Below are positions 32,286-42,505 of a stretch of 64,000 bases of DNA, piece by piece; position 1 is the stretch's first letter; every line of letters begins with the position of its first letter. The stretch is from Prorocentrum cordatum. Its lineage: Eukaryota > Sar > Dinophyceae > Prorocentrales > Prorocentraceae. The notes beneath the pieces were generated by a model. The model saw only the letters and a list, made by a program, of their open reading frames with translations, searched no databases and was not told the origin of the DNA. The translations under genes and the position numbers were made by a program. The DNA lies in NCBI GenBank assembly GCA_963575745.1, contig CAUYUJ010002769.1, positions 127,501 through 191,500 on the forward strand. The letters run 5' to 3'.

Positions 32286-34885
32286 CCATGGTTGGACGGT
32301 TTCTCCTAATGGTGAAATAAGCGTTTTAATGGTGAAATAGAAATCTTAATGGTGAAATAGAATTTCTTAATGGTGAAATAGAATACCTTAATGGTGAAAT
32401 AGAATTTCTTAGTGGTGAAATAGAATACCTTAATGGTGAAATGAAATACCTTAATGGTGAAATAGAATACCTTAATGGTGAAATAGAATACCTTAATGGT
32501 GAAATAGAATACCTTACTGGTGAAATAGAATACCTTACTGGTGAAATAAAATACCTTAATGGTGAAATAGAATACACCACGTAAAAACATCACGTCAAGA
32601 CTCCACGTAAAGACTCCACGTCAAGACTCCACGTCAAGACTCCACGTCAAGACTCCACGTAAAGACTCCACGTAAAGACTCCACGTAAAGACTCCACGTA
32701 AAGACTCCACGTAAAGACTCCACGTAAAGACACCACGTCAAAACACCACGCAAAGACGCGCCGCTCCAGCGACGCACGCAAACACCACGCAAAGACGCGC
32801 CGCTCCAGCGACGCACGCAAACACCACGCAAAGACGCGCCGCTCCAGCGACGCACGCAAACACCACGCGAAGACGCGCCGCTCCAGCGACGCACGCAAAC
32901 ACCACGCAAAAACACCACGTAAACCGTGACCCACCCCACGGCGCTCCGGCGCCGCTCCAGCGGCGCACGCAAACACCACGCAAAAACACTACGTGAACCG
33001 TGACCCGCCCCACGGCGCTCCGGCGCCGCTCCAGCGGCGCACGCAAACACCACGCAAAAACACCACGTAAACCGCCGCTCCAGCGGCGCATGCAAACACC
33101 ACGCAAAAACACCACGTAAACCGCGACCCACCCCACGGCGCTCCGGCGCCGCTCCAGCGGCGCACGCAAACACCACGCAAAAACACCACGCAAAGACTCC
33201 CCGCTCCAGCGGCGCACGCAAACACCACGCAAAAACACAACGTAAACCGCGACCCGCCCCACGGCGCTCTGGCGCCGCTCCAGCGGCGCACGCAAACACC
33301 ACGCAAAAACACCACGTAAACCGCGACCCGCCCCACGGCGTTCCGGCGCCGCTCCAGCGGTGCACGCAAACACAACGCAAAAACACCACGCAAAAACACC
33401 ACGCAAAAACACCACGTAAACCGCGACCTGCCCCACTGCGCTCCTGGGGTGCTGCAGCGGCGCTGCAGCGGGCTGCAGCGGCGCTCCAGCTGCGCTCCTG
33501 CGCCGCTCCAGCGGCGCACGCAAACACCACGCAAAAACACCACGCAAAAACACAACGTAAACCGCGACCCGCCCCACTGCGCCCCTGCGCCGCTCAAGCG
33601 GCGCACGCAAACACCACGCAAAAACACCACGCAAAAACACCACGCAAAAACACCACGTAAACCGCGACCTGCCCCACTGCGCCCCCGCGCCGCTCCAGCG
33701 GCGCACGCGAACACAACGCAAAAAAAAACACAACGTAAACCGCGGCCTGCCCCACTGCGCTCCAGGGGCGTTGCCACTGGATTCTTGACGCTCTGCGCCA
33801 CTGGCCCATCCAAAAACGATGCCCGGTCAGGTTGAGGTGGCCAGGGAAGCGCAGGAGCAAAGAAGGGGCGCAGCCGCTATCTTTGAAAGGAGAAGGAGGA
33901 GGAGGAGGAGGAGGAGGAGGAGGAGGAGAAGGAGGAGGAGGAAATGTGTGAGGAGGAGGACATGGAGGACGACGTATAAAACACCACGTAAGCCGCGACC
34001 TGCCCCACTGCGCTCCAGGGGCGTTGCAGCGGCACTGCAGCGGCGCTCCAGCTGCGCCCCTGGGCGCCCTGGCGCCGCTCCACGCATAGCAAAAAAAAAA
34101 ACACCACGTGAACCGCGACCTGCCCCACTGCGTCCCCGCGCCGCCACAGCGGTGCACAAAAACACCACGCAAATACACCACGCAAAAACACCACGCAAAA
34201 ACACCACGCAGAAAAACACGCCGCGTGAACCGCGACCTGCCCCACTGCGTCCCCGCGCCGCCCCAGCGGCGCACAAATACACTACGCAAATACACCACGC
34301 AAAAACACCACGCAAAAACACACCACGTGAACCGCGACCTGTCCCACGGCGCTCCGGCGCCGCCACAGCGGTGCAAAAAAACACCACGCAAAAACACCAC
34401 GCAAAAGCACCACGTGAACCGCGACCTTCCCCACTGCGCCCCCGCGCCGCCCCAGCGGCGCACAAAAACACCACGCAAATACACCACGCAAAAACACCAC
34501 GCAGAACAAAAAAACACGCCGCGTGAACCGCGACCTGCCCCACTGCGTCCCCGCGCCGCCCCAGCGGCGCACAAATACACTACGCAAATACACCACGCAA
34601 AAACACCACGCAAAAACACACCACGTGAACCGCGACCTGCCCCACTGCGTCCCCGCGCCGCCCCAGCGGCGCACAAAAACACCACGCAAACACACCACGC
34701 AAAAACACCACGCAAAACCGCTACGTGGTGTTTTTGCGTGGTGTTTTTGCGTGGTGTATTTGCGTGATGTCTAATTCACCCTCCAGCGTTCGCGTGGTGT
34801 TTTTGCGTAGTGTTTTTGCGTGGTGTATTTGCGTGGTGTTTTTGCGTGGTGTCTGATTTCACCATTAGGACGAACTCTCCCATGG
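32286..34885. repeat. Nested satellite block with inverted ends
   Basis: Successive arrays: about 13 copies of a 21-mer (CTTAATGGTGAAATAGAATAC) at 32304-32575; about 11 copies of a 15-mer (ACTCCACGTAAAG) to 32738; four copies of a 39-mer with CGCTCCAGCGACGCACGCAA to 32905. Then come about 16 larger units to 34720, each with CACCACGCAAAAACACCACG, AACCGCGACC(C/T)GCCCCAC and the hairpin GCGCCGCTCCAGCGGCGC. A 200-base non-repeat insert with a GGA run lies at 33775-33975. At about 34724 the sequence turns round and CACCACGCAAAAA continues as its reverse complement to 34855. TCCTAATGGTGAAAT at 32304-32318 is exactly inverted at 34856-34870. Confidence 0.95.
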
Positions 34886-34904
34886 TTGATTTGTGGTTGG
34901 CCCG

Positions 34905-35115
34905 CCTTGCTGGTTGTCCAGTGCTTGCCCCGTGGTTGTCCTGTGGTTGTCCCGAGTTTGCCGCGTGGCTGTCCCGTGGTTGTCTTGTGGGTGTGCAGCG
35001 GCTGCCCCGAGGTTGTCCCGTGGTCATCTCTTGGTTGTCCCTTTTGTTGTCCCGTGGTTTTGCCCCGTGGTTGTCCTGTGGCTGTCCCGTGGTCGCCCCG
35101 TCGTTGCCCCATGTT
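34905..35115. repeat. 12-bp repeat (GTGGTTGTCCC)
   Basis: About 17 degenerate copies of CCGTGGTTGTCC. The core GGTTGTCCC is shared with the array at 52861-53366. Confidence 0.8.
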
Positions 35116-36315
35116 TGTTCAGTGGTCGACGTGCGTTTGTCCAAACAATTGGCAGCGAGGCCAATAAACACATCTAAATCTAAACATATGTACACAGACC
35201 ATCTGTTATATATATATATATGTCTAATGTTTCGTGCCGTGTCAAGCGAGGACGACCGATGGAGAGAGCAAGACGGAGATCGATGGACAGGGAGATCGCA
35301 CTATCATCTGTTGGTGGGATCGAACACCAGATGGTGTGGGCCGACAGGTGGGGAGTCCAATATCGACATTCTATTCATTTGAATTTCGCAAATCTGATCT
35401 GACGCCAATCGCAACCCGCAAGCTGCACCTATTCTGTTACAAACCTCTTGATCACCCGAAGGGTGGCCCTATCGATCTCCGTCGAGAACCGTCCTGCTAT
35501 GGTCTAATCCCCGCTAATTCCATATACTGCAGTTCTGCATTGGGCCTTAATCCGGCATGCTGGCCCTTGAATCGCGTGTCATTGCTTCTGATCGCTCCCA
35601 AGAAAATGTCCCAGAAGTTACTTCCTAATTATTCGCCCCCCTTTGGTGAAAAGGACAGGCTTTCGATGCTTGACTCCTTCCATACGCGGCCATGGAGGAG
35701 GTCCCGGCCATTTCCCTGCAGGGTGGCCTTCTCGTCCAGTGTTGTGCTGTCCATGGCATACGAGCCTGGAAGGCCCTTGGAGGCCGAACCTGGCGACGCA
35801 ACCCCCGCTTCGTTTTTTGTTTTGGTTTGTTTCAAGACATGGGTTCAGTCAACCCGCATAGTTAGTTTGGGCAACCTTCCCAGGGGTACCCTTGCATCCT
35901 TGCCTCCTCGGTCCATCCTTGGCCACTTTCGTTGGTCGCGCCCCGCTCGAGAAGCTGCGAAATGGCCTTCCAAGGCCCTTGCATCCTTATCGCGCACCCT
36001 TCTGCTACGGGTGGACTGTACGCACTCCGGCAGGACGACGACAAGCAATTCCCGTGAGCGTTCCGGAGAACACCTTGGGGCGCTCACCGCAGCTTTCTCT
36101 GGAGCACGGCCGCGGCGCCCGGCACGCGCCGCGGCGCAGCTTTCTCTGGAGCACGCGCCGCGGCGCAGCTTTCTCTGGAGCAGGCCCGCCCACTCTATCG
36201 GAAAGATGTCCGTTTCGGTCCCGTTCTGTCTTCGTCGTGGCATCTTTTGGGTGGCAAGCCACGGGAGCATCGTATGTCCTCTTAATTCTGTCTTCAGCGC
36301 CGATTAGCTTCGAGT
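35116..36315. other. Unique DNA with a 357-codon open frame of unknown status
   Basis: A plus frame from 35234 to 36307 has no stop, in a region without satellite character. The peptide is Arg/Ser/Pro-rich, matches no family I know and has no clear domain or signal peptide. Its end includes three copies of GCAGCTTTCTCTGGAGCA (36089, 36136, 36165), which is unusual for a gene. A (TA)n run lies just upstream at 35210. I would not call it without transcript evidence. Confidence 0.25.
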
Positions 36316-36461
36316 AGCGTCTGGGAGTCGTGAGATAGCGCCGACTTCATCGTCGGTTAGCGTCGACTAGCGTCGATTTAGCGTCGACTAGCGTCGATTG
36401 AGCGTCTATTAGCGTCGACTCGCAAGAGCCGACAAGATGGCACGGCCTGAGTTGCCACCGA
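36316..36461. repeat. F4 repeat (AGCGTCGATT) plus conserved tail, copy a
   Basis: Copies of TAGCGTCGA(C/T)TTAGCG (period about 10-17) are followed by CGCAAGAGCCGACAAGATGG and GAGTTGCCACCGA. The same module is at 50278-50485. In both places an F1 element follows (34 and 200 bases later). Confidence 0.8.
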
Positions 36462-36494
36462 GGAGGAGGTTCGAAGAAGAAAGCAGGGTATAAG

Positions 36495-36648
36495 CATAAA
36501 CTTTTGACGCTCCGCGCGGATTTCTGAGATCGGCGCCTGGGGCCCCCCTAGCGGCGCCTCCGGCGCCGCCCCCTGGTGCGCTCCACGCGCCAGGGAGAGG
36601 GGTCCAGCGCAGATCCAAGAGATCCGCGCGGAGCGCCAAAAGTTTATG
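36495..36648. repeat. Foldback element family F1, copy b
   Basis: The ends are CATAAACTTTTGACGCTCCG and GGAGCGCCAAAAGTTTATG, an inverted match over about 19 bases that continues through CGCGGAT. A GC-rich centre (GGCGCCTCCGGCGCC) lies between. The right end is followed by TTTACGCCGTTTCTTCTTCT and TGTAG, a polypyrimidine tract with AG, then a coding-like stretch (DALGRVDFASVLDEAQPTPS). Confidence 0.9.
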
Positions 36649-37140
36649 TTTACGCCGTTTCTTCTTCTTGTAGAGGGCCACGGGCCCGGGCGCCTCAGGA
36701 GGATGCCCTCGGCCGCGTGGACTTCGCATCCGTGCTGGACGAGGCGCAGCCGACGCCGTCGTCGTCGTCGTCGGGGCGGGTGGGTGGGGGTGGGGAAGGG
36801 GCGAGGATGCGGAGGAGGCGGACAAGCAAGTGTGGGGGAAGGTGGATGAGTGATGAGAGGCACCCTCCCTACCAACCAACGATAGTTTGTTGCGAAGGTG
36901 CAAGAATTTCGCGATTGGGGTAATGCCCCAGTCCCCTTGATCTGAGTTTCCGCCCAAGTGATGTGCTCATCCGTGCTGGTCTTTATCGGTCTTTATTGCG
37001 CTGATTCTTTCTGTTCGTCGCGGTGTCTGCGGGTCTTGCGGACTGATGGCGGTTCTTGTTATTGTAGGCTTCCGGCCTGTCCCGCCGATCCGGGACGCTC
37101 CGTGCGAAGTCGTCGTCCTGTTTAGGAGGTTGTGGGTACC
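36649..37140 (+). other. Possible exon after F1 copy b; otherwise unassigned
   Basis: After TTGTAG at 36676 a frame encodes PRARAPQEDALGRVDFASVL, then DEAQPTPSSSSSGR, with a GTC repeat. It stays open to 36923 but becomes Gly/Arg-rich. Short, no family. Confidence 0.25.
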
Positions 37141-37222
37141 TCAAGGAGGCAGGAGGAATGAAGAGGAGGGAGAAGGAGGAGGAGGAGGAGGAGGAGGAGG
37201 AGGAGGAGGAGGAGGAGGAGGG
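37141..37222. repeat. GGA microsatellite
   Basis: About 25 GGA units on the plus strand, the opposite orientation to most TCC tracts in the window. Confidence 0.95.
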
Positions 37223-37496
37223 GAACGAGGGTGTGTGCAGCCGCCTTCGGCAGTATGATGTGTTGAATGGAATGTTTGCGTTGTGTCCGTCTGTCGAGCA
37301 TGGTGGCGGTCTAGTTCCCTGACGGGTTGGCTCCTTGGTGGCGCGTTGGGCTTTGGAGCCCCCAGCCCAAAGCTCGGCCCCAGAAAAACAGCAGATCCCC
37401 TCCCCCCCCCTTTCCTCGGTAGGGCCACCCCGGCAACCCCTCGGGGCTGAAGAGACGGGGGTCAATGCAAACGGGCGTCAGCCAGAGCGCCAGATC

Positions 37497-37645
37497 TTAC
37501 AGGATCCTGCAGGGCCGGGGGCTCATTGACCTGGGCTTGGGTGCAGGATCCTTCCGGATCATTCGCATTGACCCGGGTTTGCGTGCAGGAGCTTGCAGGA
37601 TCATGCAAGGCCTGATTGACCCGGGTCTGGATGACCCGGATCAGC
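37497..37645. repeat. Degenerate repeat (GCAGGATC / TTGACCCGGG)
   Basis: About three diverged units containing CAGGATC, (A/T)TTGACC(T/C)GGG and T(C/T)TGG(A/G)TG, period 45-55. Confidence 0.55.
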
Positions 37646-37679
37646 AGATCCCCGAACCCCTTCAGCAGAGATGAAGCTC

Positions 37680-39115
37680 AGGCTGCAGTTTTTTCAAACT
37701 CACAGTCTGGATCGGCGTTTTTTGGGGGTTGTGTGGGTGTGCGTGCCACTAATGATTCACTAATGCGACTTCGCCAGCGCAGTCACCCTGCCTAGCCGCC
37801 CACGCAAAAAGTGTGTGTGTATGTGTGGGGAGGACGGGATGCGCAGGAGGGACTGAGGGAGAGGGATGAGGATCTGAGAGTGGAGGATGTTTGGATGATT
37901 GCGATGATGGTGATGGTGAGGGTGATACTGACCGGAGGAGGGCCTAGCTGGATTCCGTTGTCTCGTCTTCCGCGCTTTCCCCCCCCCCGCGGGCGGGCCC
38001 CGACCCTCCCCCGACGGCCCCCCCCCCCGATCCATTGCTTTGCCAGGCTCCCCCCCCCGGCTGATTGCGAATCATTCGATGGGGTCACTTTGCGAATCCT
38101 TCGAATCCATCGATCGCGAATCCTCCGAATCCTTCGAGGCGAATGCTCTCCAGGGCACCCCGATCGGCGGGGAGAGCAGATTTCAGCGCTGTGGGACGGG
38201 ACTCCGTCGGGCGGGGTAGGGGGTCGCACCTAGCGTGCCCCCCTCCCACCTTCTTCCACTCCCCTCCCCCTTCCCCTCCCTCTTCTTCCTTCCCTCCCCC
38301 TCCCTCCACTCCCCTCCCCTCCCTCCTTCCGCTCCTCTGTGTCCCCCTTCCCCTTCTGCCTGGACTGCCCCTCCCCCTCCCCCTTCCCTCCCTGAACCCT
38401 CGAGGAGAGGACGAGGAGGATGCGGGTGATCGTGGAGAAGACGGGGGGAGAAGGTGCCAGGGGAAGGCGTAGTAGATTGAGGAGGAGAGAGAGGGCGAAG
38501 AAGGAGGCGGTCGAGGGGCAGGAGGATGATGGTGAAGAGGGAGAGCCAGGAGAAGCAGGCAGGACAAAGGATAAAGGGATGGAGCAGGGGGAGAAGGGTG
38601 GAGGCGAAGGGGAGAGAAGAGGATGAGGTGGATGAGAAGGTGGAGAGGGCCAGGGGAGGAGGAGGAGGAGGATGAGCAGAAGGAGGTGGAGGAGGTGGAG
38701 GGCGAAGGGCGAGCGCTCAGGCACGATGGAGGAGGGGAGGGAGCGAGGATGGGGAGCTTCCATGCCCCAGGAGAGGGGGAAGGAGGGGCAGGGGGTGCGG
38801 GGGAGGCAAGGGCGCGGATCCGGCCGCGGTGCTAAGCCTCTTCCGGCTTCTTGGGCCACGGTCGCCGACATGTGGTTTTGGACGATTTCGGCACCCAGGG
38901 TGGGGTGGTGGCGCGCAGTGTTCCCCTCCTGTCGCCCATGCAGGGGTGAGCATTCTCTGCGTGGGGGAGCCCCTCGCGCGGGCATCCACGGGCGCCCGGC
39001 TTTCAAGAAAAGCAGGGGGAGGAGACGAGACGAGGATGGGAGGGGCGGGGCTTTTGAGCTCCAGGGAGGGCCCTCGCCACGCTGGGAAACTTTGGACGCT
39101 CGCAGCGAAACTTTG
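37680..39115. other. No gene; strong strand-asymmetric tracts
   Basis: C-runs (C6-C9) lie at 37980-38060 and GAATC(C/T) repeats at 38060-38140. A C/T-rich tract runs 38235-38400 and then switches to an A/G-rich tract from 38400 to about 38800. The switch at 38400 makes a rough inverted purine/pyrimidine pair and explains long frames on both strands. Confidence 0.6.
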
Positions 39116-39249
39116 CGAGTGCTCGCAGCGATCAGCTGCTTACCACGGGTATTCCTCTGCCGAGGCTTTTCGAGTGCTTGCAGCGATCAGCTGCTTGCCA
39201 CGGGTATTCCTCTGCCGAGGCCTTTCGAGTACTTGCAGCGATCAGCTGC
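39116..39249. repeat. 55-bp tandem repeat, 2.4 copies
   Basis: CGAGT.CT(C/T)GCAGCGATCAGCTGC starts at 39116, 39171 and 39226, with TTCCTCTGCCGAGGC inside. Copies differ at about three positions. Confidence 0.9.
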
Positions 39250-39460
39250 CCCCTATGAACCTCTTGGGTTGGTCCGGCTGGTATGGCACCAGCTCCCTCG
39301 GGGCTTCGCTCCCGTCCGTCCCGCCACGTGATGGCCGCAAGGGTTCATGTTGGTGGTCTGGTCGGGCGGGCCCCATCCCTGCCAGTGGCCCAGTGCGCCC
39401 AAGGCGTCACGTCCCCCTGGCCAGCACTTGCGGGCGCCGGCCTCCGCATGCCCTCCCGCC

Positions 39461-39630
39461 GCTCCACCCTCGGGATACCTGATGGGCGGCGCTCACTTGC
39501 ACGGTCCTCTCGTGCCAGTCATTTTTGTTTTCAGGTTTATGCACGCGGGGCGCACGGTGCCGGTCGACGGCCATCTGAATTCCTAACTGTACGACAAGGT
39601 TGTCTCTTAGCCTCGGGTGCGTGCTGGGCT
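39461..39630. repeat. 170-bp direct repeat upstream of the LINE (left copy)
   Basis: From GCTCCACCCTCGGG to CCTCGGGTGCG it aligns base for base with 47408-47577, about 80 percent by eye. The same frame is partly preserved (GYLMGGAHLHGPLVPVIFVF here), ending at TAA. GCTCCACCCTCGG also recurs at the right edge of this copy. Confidence 0.8.
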
Positions 39631-39812
39631 CCACCCTCGGAGCCGTTCTGGCTCAGGCATTTGCTTGTGCTTGCAGCAGCTTAGATTCAGAACGGCACAC
39701 AGCTGTTGCGGGCCATTGTGGCTTCCATTTTCGCAGTTCGCGGGATCTCAACCCGCATTCTTTCATTTCCGCTCCGTGGGAGCTACTCCCTGACCACGAC
39801 CCAGTCCGTGCG

Positions 39813-40385
39813 ATGGCAGGAGGAGGTGCTGGAGGGCATGGGCGCATCTCGTGGGCTCCATGGCACCGCTCAGGGGCATCACCGTCGCCGGCCGCCAAGC
39901 GTGACCAAGTGTGGCCCCCCCTGGTCCCTGGCCCACAAGGCTCTCTTCCTGGCGGCTTTGGTCATCATGGTCACTTGCCCGCGTCCAAGAGATGGACATG
40001 CAGTGTCTGCGGGTGCAAGAAGAACGAGGCCAGATTCTTCTTTTGCAAGCACTGCGGCCAGCTCAAGCGCGACTCTGCCCAGCACGGTTCGGCCTGGTCG
40101 TCTGGCAAAGCTCTTGCCATGTTCGGCGACCGCCCCAGCTCCTCGGGCAAGAGTTGCGAGAAGGGCGTTTCTGGCTCAGGCAAAGGAGTTGCTGGCGCCC
40201 CGTCTTCTGCTGGTGCTCCGAAGCTCTCTGCAGACGAATACCTTCAGCTGGCATCCCTGCACGACAAGATGGGCGACTCTCGGGCAGCAGCTGCACATCG
40301 CACTGCGGCTGCGGCACTGTCGGCGCCCGCCACTGCTCAACAAGGCGCTTCTCAACAAGGCTCACCAGAAGGCCCGTGCCATTGA
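39813..40385 (+). pseudogene. LINE retrotransposon: ORF1-like zinc-finger segment
   Basis: The frame begins at ATG 39813 (MAGGGAGGHGRISWAPW); the same frame is open from 39600. A four-Cys zinc ribbon, WTCSVCGCKKNE then FFFCKHCG, lies at about 39990-40050, typical of nucleic-acid-binding N-termini in dinoflagellate LINEs. A Ser/Gly/Lys-rich linker and a helical part (KLSADEYLQLASLHDKMGD) follow. The frame ends at 40385, but the next frame continues the protein from about 40340 (HQKARAIEKKLGSAV), so a frameshift lies at about 40330-40380, near a CAACAAGGC repeat. Whether ORF1 and ORF2 were one protein cannot be told. Confidence 0.6.
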
Positions 40386-42505
40386 GAAGAAGCTTGGGAG
40401 CGCAGTCAGCAAGTTCGAGATGCTGGAGGCTCAGCTCGCGGCACAGCGCAACCAAGTGCTGGTCTTGCGCAGCGACCTGGAGCAGGCTGAAGGCGAACAC
40501 GGCGAGCTCGTGCGGCGGCTTCATGATGAGCTGCCGAGCACTGGCCCACCGTCGGACACGGCCTCAGGCACGAAGCTCTGCTTGGAGGACCTGCTGGACG
40601 AGAAGCGTTTCTCCCAGATGTTCGACCTCGATGTTGGGGATTGCTTCACGATCACCGACGACGATCAGCTCTCGCCAGACGAGGCCAAGCAGCTGTCTGA
40701 TCGGGTGGACCTCTTCAAGTCTGGCATCAGCGACATGGCTCGCTCCCTGTTCGCCGAGGCCAAAGCTAAAGTTGATAAGTTGCGGGAGGAGCACAAGCAG
40801 TTGTCTCAGCGTATCGCCAAGAAGCGTAAGACGGACAGTGGTGCTACGGTCGACGGCGCTGATGTCCCTGTTGATCAGGCTCCCCCACCTGCTGGTGCCA
40901 GCAAGGATGAATCTTCTGCGTCTGGCGCCAATGGTGGAGACCGCCCAGAGGCAGGAGCAGGTGCTGCTGGCTCGGCCTCGGAGCAGTCTGCGACGGGCTC
41001 GGCTTCGCCTACCACTCCGTCAAGTACCAGGGCGCGTGCTGACAGGATTGCTGGAGCTGTCTCTGATTCAGCCCCTCCTGGAGCCCGTTTGTTAGAGTTT
41101 TCCCTGAGCCTTGGGATCTTGGGCCTAGTCCCTCGGTATTCCTGGTGGTTCGGGACGGCCTGGTTGGCCATGAGCTCGGACAGCGGTAAACTCCAGGGGG
41201 GCATCATTTCTTCGTTTAGCTTTGGCCGCACAGCGGCTCAGATTGCGCTCTGGTGCAAGCGAGGCCTACCTCTGGTTCTCGCTTCCTCCTCTGATGAGTC
41301 TTTCTCCCAGAGGTTGAAATCATGTCAGAAGGTCCCACCGTCAGCCCGATGGCGCGACCTCATGACTCGTGTGGATTCAGCAGTCTTTCAGGCAGTCGAC
41401 CACCCGTGTCACTCGTTTTATCGCATGTGCCAGGCTCTTGTGAATTTTGCTTGTCCAGCGAATGAGTATCCTGTGCTCTCTCTTGACAAGGATGTTCCCT
41501 GTCGCACCACCTTAATCAGGCTGCCTTTGCCCGAGCCCATGGAGGTTCGGCAAGGCGCGGGCTCTGGCAGGACTGGTGCTGTGTCAGGGAGTCTGGACAC
41601 TTGCAGCCATGATCTTGGGACTCCTGGGCCGTTGGTGGACCAGGAGACTCGACGTGGCCTGCAGCCGCCACCTTTTGCTCGAAGCGCTCGGTTTTTGGTC
41701 TCAGGACGTGCAAGCAAGGGTCTGGATGGCCTATGCTTCCCCACTGAGGGAGCTCGGTCTCCCAAGGTCGGTGGCGAGGCTGCTGATGCCCAGCTCGATT
41801 CCGTCTCGCCCACGGTTCAGACCATCAATTGCAATTCCTGGGGCCGAATGCGTAGCATGATTGAGGGCACTGATGCGCATGTGTTGCTTTGTCAAGAGCG
41901 CCGTCTGATTCGTTCTGAAGATATCGATCAGGCTAGCGCCTGGCGCCTCCGCCGCGGATGGAAGAGCGTCTGGTCGCCTGCCACGGCCACCGAGATGGGG
42001 GATTCCTCGGGGGGGGTCGCCATTTTCGTGCGCTCGTGGTTGGGGTGCTTGGAGGTGCCTGGAGGTCAGGTTGTCAGCGGGCGCGCCCTGGTTTGCTCAT
42101 TTGAGATCCCTGGGTGCCCCCCTTTCTTTGCCGCCTCTGCCTACCTTCACCACTCGGACGGCCTTTCTGACGCCAACTTGAGCCTGCTCTCGGCTTTGGG
42201 GGTGGTGCTTTCCACGGCTGCGAGACCCTGGATTCTCGGTGCTGACTTCAACATGGACTCCGAAGTGCTCCGAGGGTCTGGTTTTGTGCAAGAGCTCCGA
42301 GGTGCTCTGATCGCGCCAAGCGTTCCGACTCACTATCCTGATGGGCTCCCGTCCACCTTTGACTATTTCGTGGTGTCAGGTGGTCTCAGCAAGGCCATTG
42401 AACGGATCGACACTAGGTTGGACACTGAGCTCTCGCCCCATCGCCCTGTGGACCTTCGGTTCTTTAAGCAGCTCGGAGTGCTGAAAGCTCTCTCCTTTCG
42501 TCGCC
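40386..42505 (+). pseudogene. LINE retrotransposon: coiled coil, linker and AP endonuclease
   Basis: One frame runs without a stop through this stretch. It opens with a coiled-coil region (KFEMLEAQLAAQRNQVLVLR, about 40410-40540) and an acidic-helical part to about 41100. The apurinic-type endonuclease starts near 41824 (INCNSWGRMRSM), with the catalytic Glu in LLCQERRL, the Asp/Asn pair in WILGADFNMD near 42235, PSTFDYF near 42352 and the final His in SPHRPV at 42432-42449. These are the expected catalytic boxes in order. This domain nicks target DNA to prime reverse transcription. The frame is lost at the C14 run 42506-42519. Confidence 0.75.

Noticed and set aside
32304-32738. Regular short repeats that could suggest a CRISPR array
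   Set aside because: Repeats are contiguous with no unique spacers, there are no cas genes and the DNA is eukaryotic.
32634-33813. Long minus-strand frames with FAWCLRAPLERR repeats
   Set aside because: They arise from the nested satellite. The frame continues only because unit lengths happen to suit it.
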